Shown piece by piece: positions 61,423-64,000 of a stretch of 64,000 bases of DNA. The stretch's first letter is position 1. Each line of letters opens with the position of its first letter. The notes under the pieces were generated by a model. It searched no databases, was not told the origin of the DNA, and saw only the letters and a list, made by a program, of their open reading frames with translations. The stretch is from Cavia porcellus. Its lineage: Eukaryota > Chordata > Mammalia > Rodentia > Caviidae. The stretch spans positions 930,001-994,000 of the forward strand of contig NW_026947543.1 in assembly GCF_034190915.1 (NCBI RefSeq). The letters run 5' to 3'. Position numbers and translations under genes: made by a program.

Positions 61423-64000
61423 TTTGAAAATTGAATAGACTGGGCTAGTCAGGTTTGGACCCCATGTACCACCAACTGAGCTAAAGACAGAGCCAATTAC
61501 TTCCCTCCACTTGTCAAAATATGTCAAATTTGCTTTGTCACCACAAGTTCAAAGAAAATTCTGAGGCAACTTAGAGAGGTGAATCAAATACTGCATGATT
61601 GGAATAGCTGTGGTTGTATGAGGTGGAAAGCTGCAGAGTTGGGCTGAAACAGTTTACAGAAAGCCACAAGCTTGTGGTTGCCAGGCAACCACACTGGGCT
61701 GTGATTGGCTGAGCACCATTGTGAGCTGGACTTTAGGCTCTAGGATACAAGTGTGCAGTAGGAGACCTGAGTCACAATGCTGGGCGTTGCCATGGAGACC
61801 TCAGTGGCATAAAGGACCTTGTAGGGCAAGATTTAAATAGGATGAATATTCTTGGCCTGGTATGCCACAGGATTCTCACTGAAGGCTTCACTGCTCAGAA
61901 TTTGGGGATGGAAATGCTTGCCAATCTACACATGGATGTACTTTCAATGGGATATGAAATATGCCAGGGCCTGGCAGATGTTCTCTGACATGTCCTATCC
62001 TTGAGCATATGCTTTTCCCTTGTCATGTCTGTCATTTGGCTGAGTCCTGTTCCCTAAGCTATTCAGTCAAGACTTGCTGGAATCATTCACGTGCAGTATA
62101 AGAGCTTTCTGTGAAATTTCTCAGCAGAAATCCTCTGCAAGCACATAGCTTTGGATATGAGAGACAGTGGTGGAAGTTGAACTTCAAGGGCAGATATTTG
62201 AAAACAATGAAACAAGCCCCGAATAAGATCTTTACATGTTTCCCAGATGAATATGTTTGGAAATACGGGGGAAGATGGAGATCAAGACTGAGAAGACTGA
62301 ACACCCATTTCAAGGTACAATAACCAGGGAAAAACATGGGAAAGCAAGAGAGCTGGTTTATTTGATGTAAAAATCTTTGATGATGAAAGGAAAATTATAT
62401 TCTCATGGTGATTTAATCAGGCTGTAGCAGTGAAGTTCTCATGTTGGTTGTCCTATGTGTGGCCTTCTGCATTGGGCAGTGGATGCAGGACAGGAGATCT
62501 TCAAATAAATCTGGTGGAACACAAAATAGTGAAAAAATATCAATCTAAATCCTGTGTATTCCTTCCGTTTGAGAACATATATGGATAATATCCGGAGTTT
62601 CAAAAGAGAAAATATCTATTGGGTCATGGTTTCACCAATGAAATGGTCACTTCACATAACATTTTGAATTTTGCTTTCACAGTTGCTCATGTACCGGGCC
62701 TTAGTAAAGCAGAATGCAGAGTAAGCCTCATCAATAGTTGTGCATTCCATAAGTGGTTTTAAAACCAGTGAAACTCTTTGGACCTAGTGTTTGTATTTAA
62801 TTGGTTGATTGGTTTTTCAAATTGTTTGTTTTACTATTTTTAACTTTGGGAGTCAGGGAAGCCCTCACTCATAGTGATTTAGACGTCTCCAAAACCTCTG
62901 AAGTTATTCATGTAACAGCTATAACATGTTATAAGTTTCTCCTATTAAAACTTGAAAGACTAACAGACTCTGCTACTTTTCATCCAAATTCAGTGTTGCG
63001 CTAAATTCAGTGTTGGACTTTTTTTTACAAGTCCTTTGAAATGTGTCCTCCTCGAGTCACTGGTCGTGCTGGAATGTACTTTCTTGTGAAGACAGGATTT
63101 GAGCAAATTGACACAAGTACAGTTTGCCACTACTCTGGACACCTGGTTAAATATCGAGTTGCCTAAATGGTGTGTGTTTTACTTTGATCTCTGCTCACAC
63201 TTTGCTCATCCAGTTAGAACCACAGGGCTCCAGGCCATAGCGTTCTAGGCCTAAACAAGAAAATTTCCATTCCGTTTTGGGAGTTCATTCGTCTCTCATA
63301 ATTACTTTTTCCACAAATGTGTGCTTCAGGAGAGGCCCTCTCTAAATGTGGAGAGGCCCATTTTCCTTCTCTCACTTTCAGACTTTCTAAGATTTTCAGT
63401 TACTAGAGGTTTGCCCAGACTTGCCATTGTCAAGGGACAGTGCACTTCACTTGAAGTTGTGCAGTATTACTTCATGTGTGTCCGTGGAAATTCCACCAAT
63501 GGGAAACTCTTGCTGTAGTCATCTCCAAGTGTTTCTGCGTAAGACAATATAACTAACAAAGGATGTGGTTTCAAGCAGAATGAGGAATGGAGGGATAATC
63601 TTTATTTCAGTGCAGGTTGACCTTTCAAAGAAACAGTAATTCCTATGAAATAGGAGGTAAAATCTTTTGTAAAGAGACATGGATATGACATGCTCAACTT
63701 TATGTCACATTTTTTAAAAAGCCAAGGGCATTTGAGAAATTCTTGGCTGTTGAATTGTCCCTTTTTTCAAATTTCTCTTAGGTAAGACACTCCAGTTTCT
63801 TCAAACCATGGTACTGTTCCTTCCATGTAAAAAACCAAAGCAAAAAACAAAATAAATTAAAGCAAAACCCATCAAATTACATTTGAGAGCACACAATTGC
63901 TCAGCAGGCCCACTATTCAACAAGACAGAGGGACAGAAGCCTCAGCCTTCAGCCCATGGCCTAAAGTTTTGTCTCTATCATGGCCCCTCAGTTCCCTGGC
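61423..64000 (+). repeat. Unit U17 (partial, lacks one copy of the internal duplication)
   Basis: The first 2578 bp are present; the window ends before the SINE. A single hybrid module (61423-61744) replaces copies A and B, so the complete unit should be about 3.55 kb like U2, but the A/B junction differs from that of U2. It shares GACGTCTCC and GCTATAACATG near 62883-62930 with U1. Confidence 0.96.
61677..61839 (+). promoter_or_regulatory. Candidate promoter of U17
   Basis: X-box at 61677-61689 and TTTAAATA at 61832-61839, with all intermediate motifs intact. Like U2, it has a single X-box/CCAAT module because copies A and B are fused. Confidence 0.45.

Larger units (their letters stand above)
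1..64000 (+). repeat. Macrosatellite array, 17 head-to-tail units of ~3.87 kb
   Basis: The whole window is one direct tandem array. The same landmarks recur in the same order and orientation at spacings of 3551, 3874, 3874, 3872, 3875, 3872, 3875, 3872, 3875, 3875, 3858, 3871, 3871, 3873 and 3871 bp. No unique DNA or foreign insertion interrupts it, and neither array edge lies inside the window. Unit lengths differ mainly through loss of one copy of an internal ~321-bp duplication (U2, U17) or small indels. Unit size and order resemble mammalian macrosatellites as a class, but I cannot assign it to a named one. The sequence is CpG-poor by eye, unlike GC-rich human macrosatellites such as D4Z4. 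Near-identity between units means copy number depends on the quality of the assembly. Confidence 0.98.

Noticed and set aside
1..64000. Bacterial or phage origin
   Set aside because: Low CpG, no long frames, a 7SL-derived SINE and multi-kilobase satellite organisation all point to a mammalian nuclear genome.
1..64000. Identity with D4Z4/Dux or DXZ4 macrosatellites
   Set aside because: No homeobox frame and no CpG-rich unit is seen. I could not recall a sequence match, so no named array was assigned.
1..64000. CRISPR array or tRNA/rRNA repeats
   Set aside because: The repeats are kilobase-long with no spacer pattern; no cloverleaf or rRNA core sequence is visible on either strand.

Overview
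The window looks like mammalian, most likely rodent, nuclear DNA and is made entirely of one macrosatellite array. A ~3.87-kb unit is repeated head to tail 17 times (U1-U17): 15 complete units flanked by one partial unit at each end. I set the unit start at the motif TTTGAAAATTGAATAGAC (3664, 7215, 11089, 14963, 18835, 22710, 26582, 30457, 34329, 38204, 42079, 45937, 49808, 53679, 57552, 61423). The rodent assignment rests on a B1-like (7SL-derived) SINE at the same place in every unit. I recognise no protein-coding gene, rRNA, tRNA or CRISPR. The open frames are short, mostly lack an ATG start, and recur only because the DNA recurs.

Inside a unit, in order: (1) a ~321-bp segment, tandemly duplicated (copy A, copy B) in all units but two; each copy carries a palindromic RFX-type X-box (GTTRCCAGGCAAC) followed 14-15 bp later (11-12 bp in copy A of the beta units) by an inverted CCAAT box (ATTGG); (2) directly after copy B, an AP-1-like TGAGTCA, usually a second degenerate X-box, and a TATA-like TTTAAATA, together resembling a Pol II promoter; (3) about 1 kb with a frame open on both strands and splice-like signals; (4) a 17-bp direct repeat; (5) a pyrimidine tract ending in TTAG followed by GTAAG, resembling a recursive splice site; (6) an A-rich tract; (7) the B1-like SINE; (8) about 530 bp of unrecognised sequence.

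The array has a visible history. Two unit subtypes, alpha and beta, alternate as a 7,747-bp higher-order dimer repeated exactly three times (14963-38203). Around it are a very recent 3,874-bp unit duplication (U3/U4), a chimeric alpha/beta unit (U11), a 3,871-bp duplication (U13/U14), two separate fusions of copies A and B that shortened U2 and U17, and a 15-bp microhomology deletion in U12. Several junctions can be placed within 7-150 bp from diagnostic bases. U1 resembles the right-end units U15 and U17 more than its neighbours.

The most interesting reading, which is inference, is an array of repeated promoters that could transcribe a spliced non-coding RNA from every unit, possibly in RFX-expressing tissue such as testis or ciliated cells. 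Chromosome, species and transcription cannot be settled from the sequence alone.
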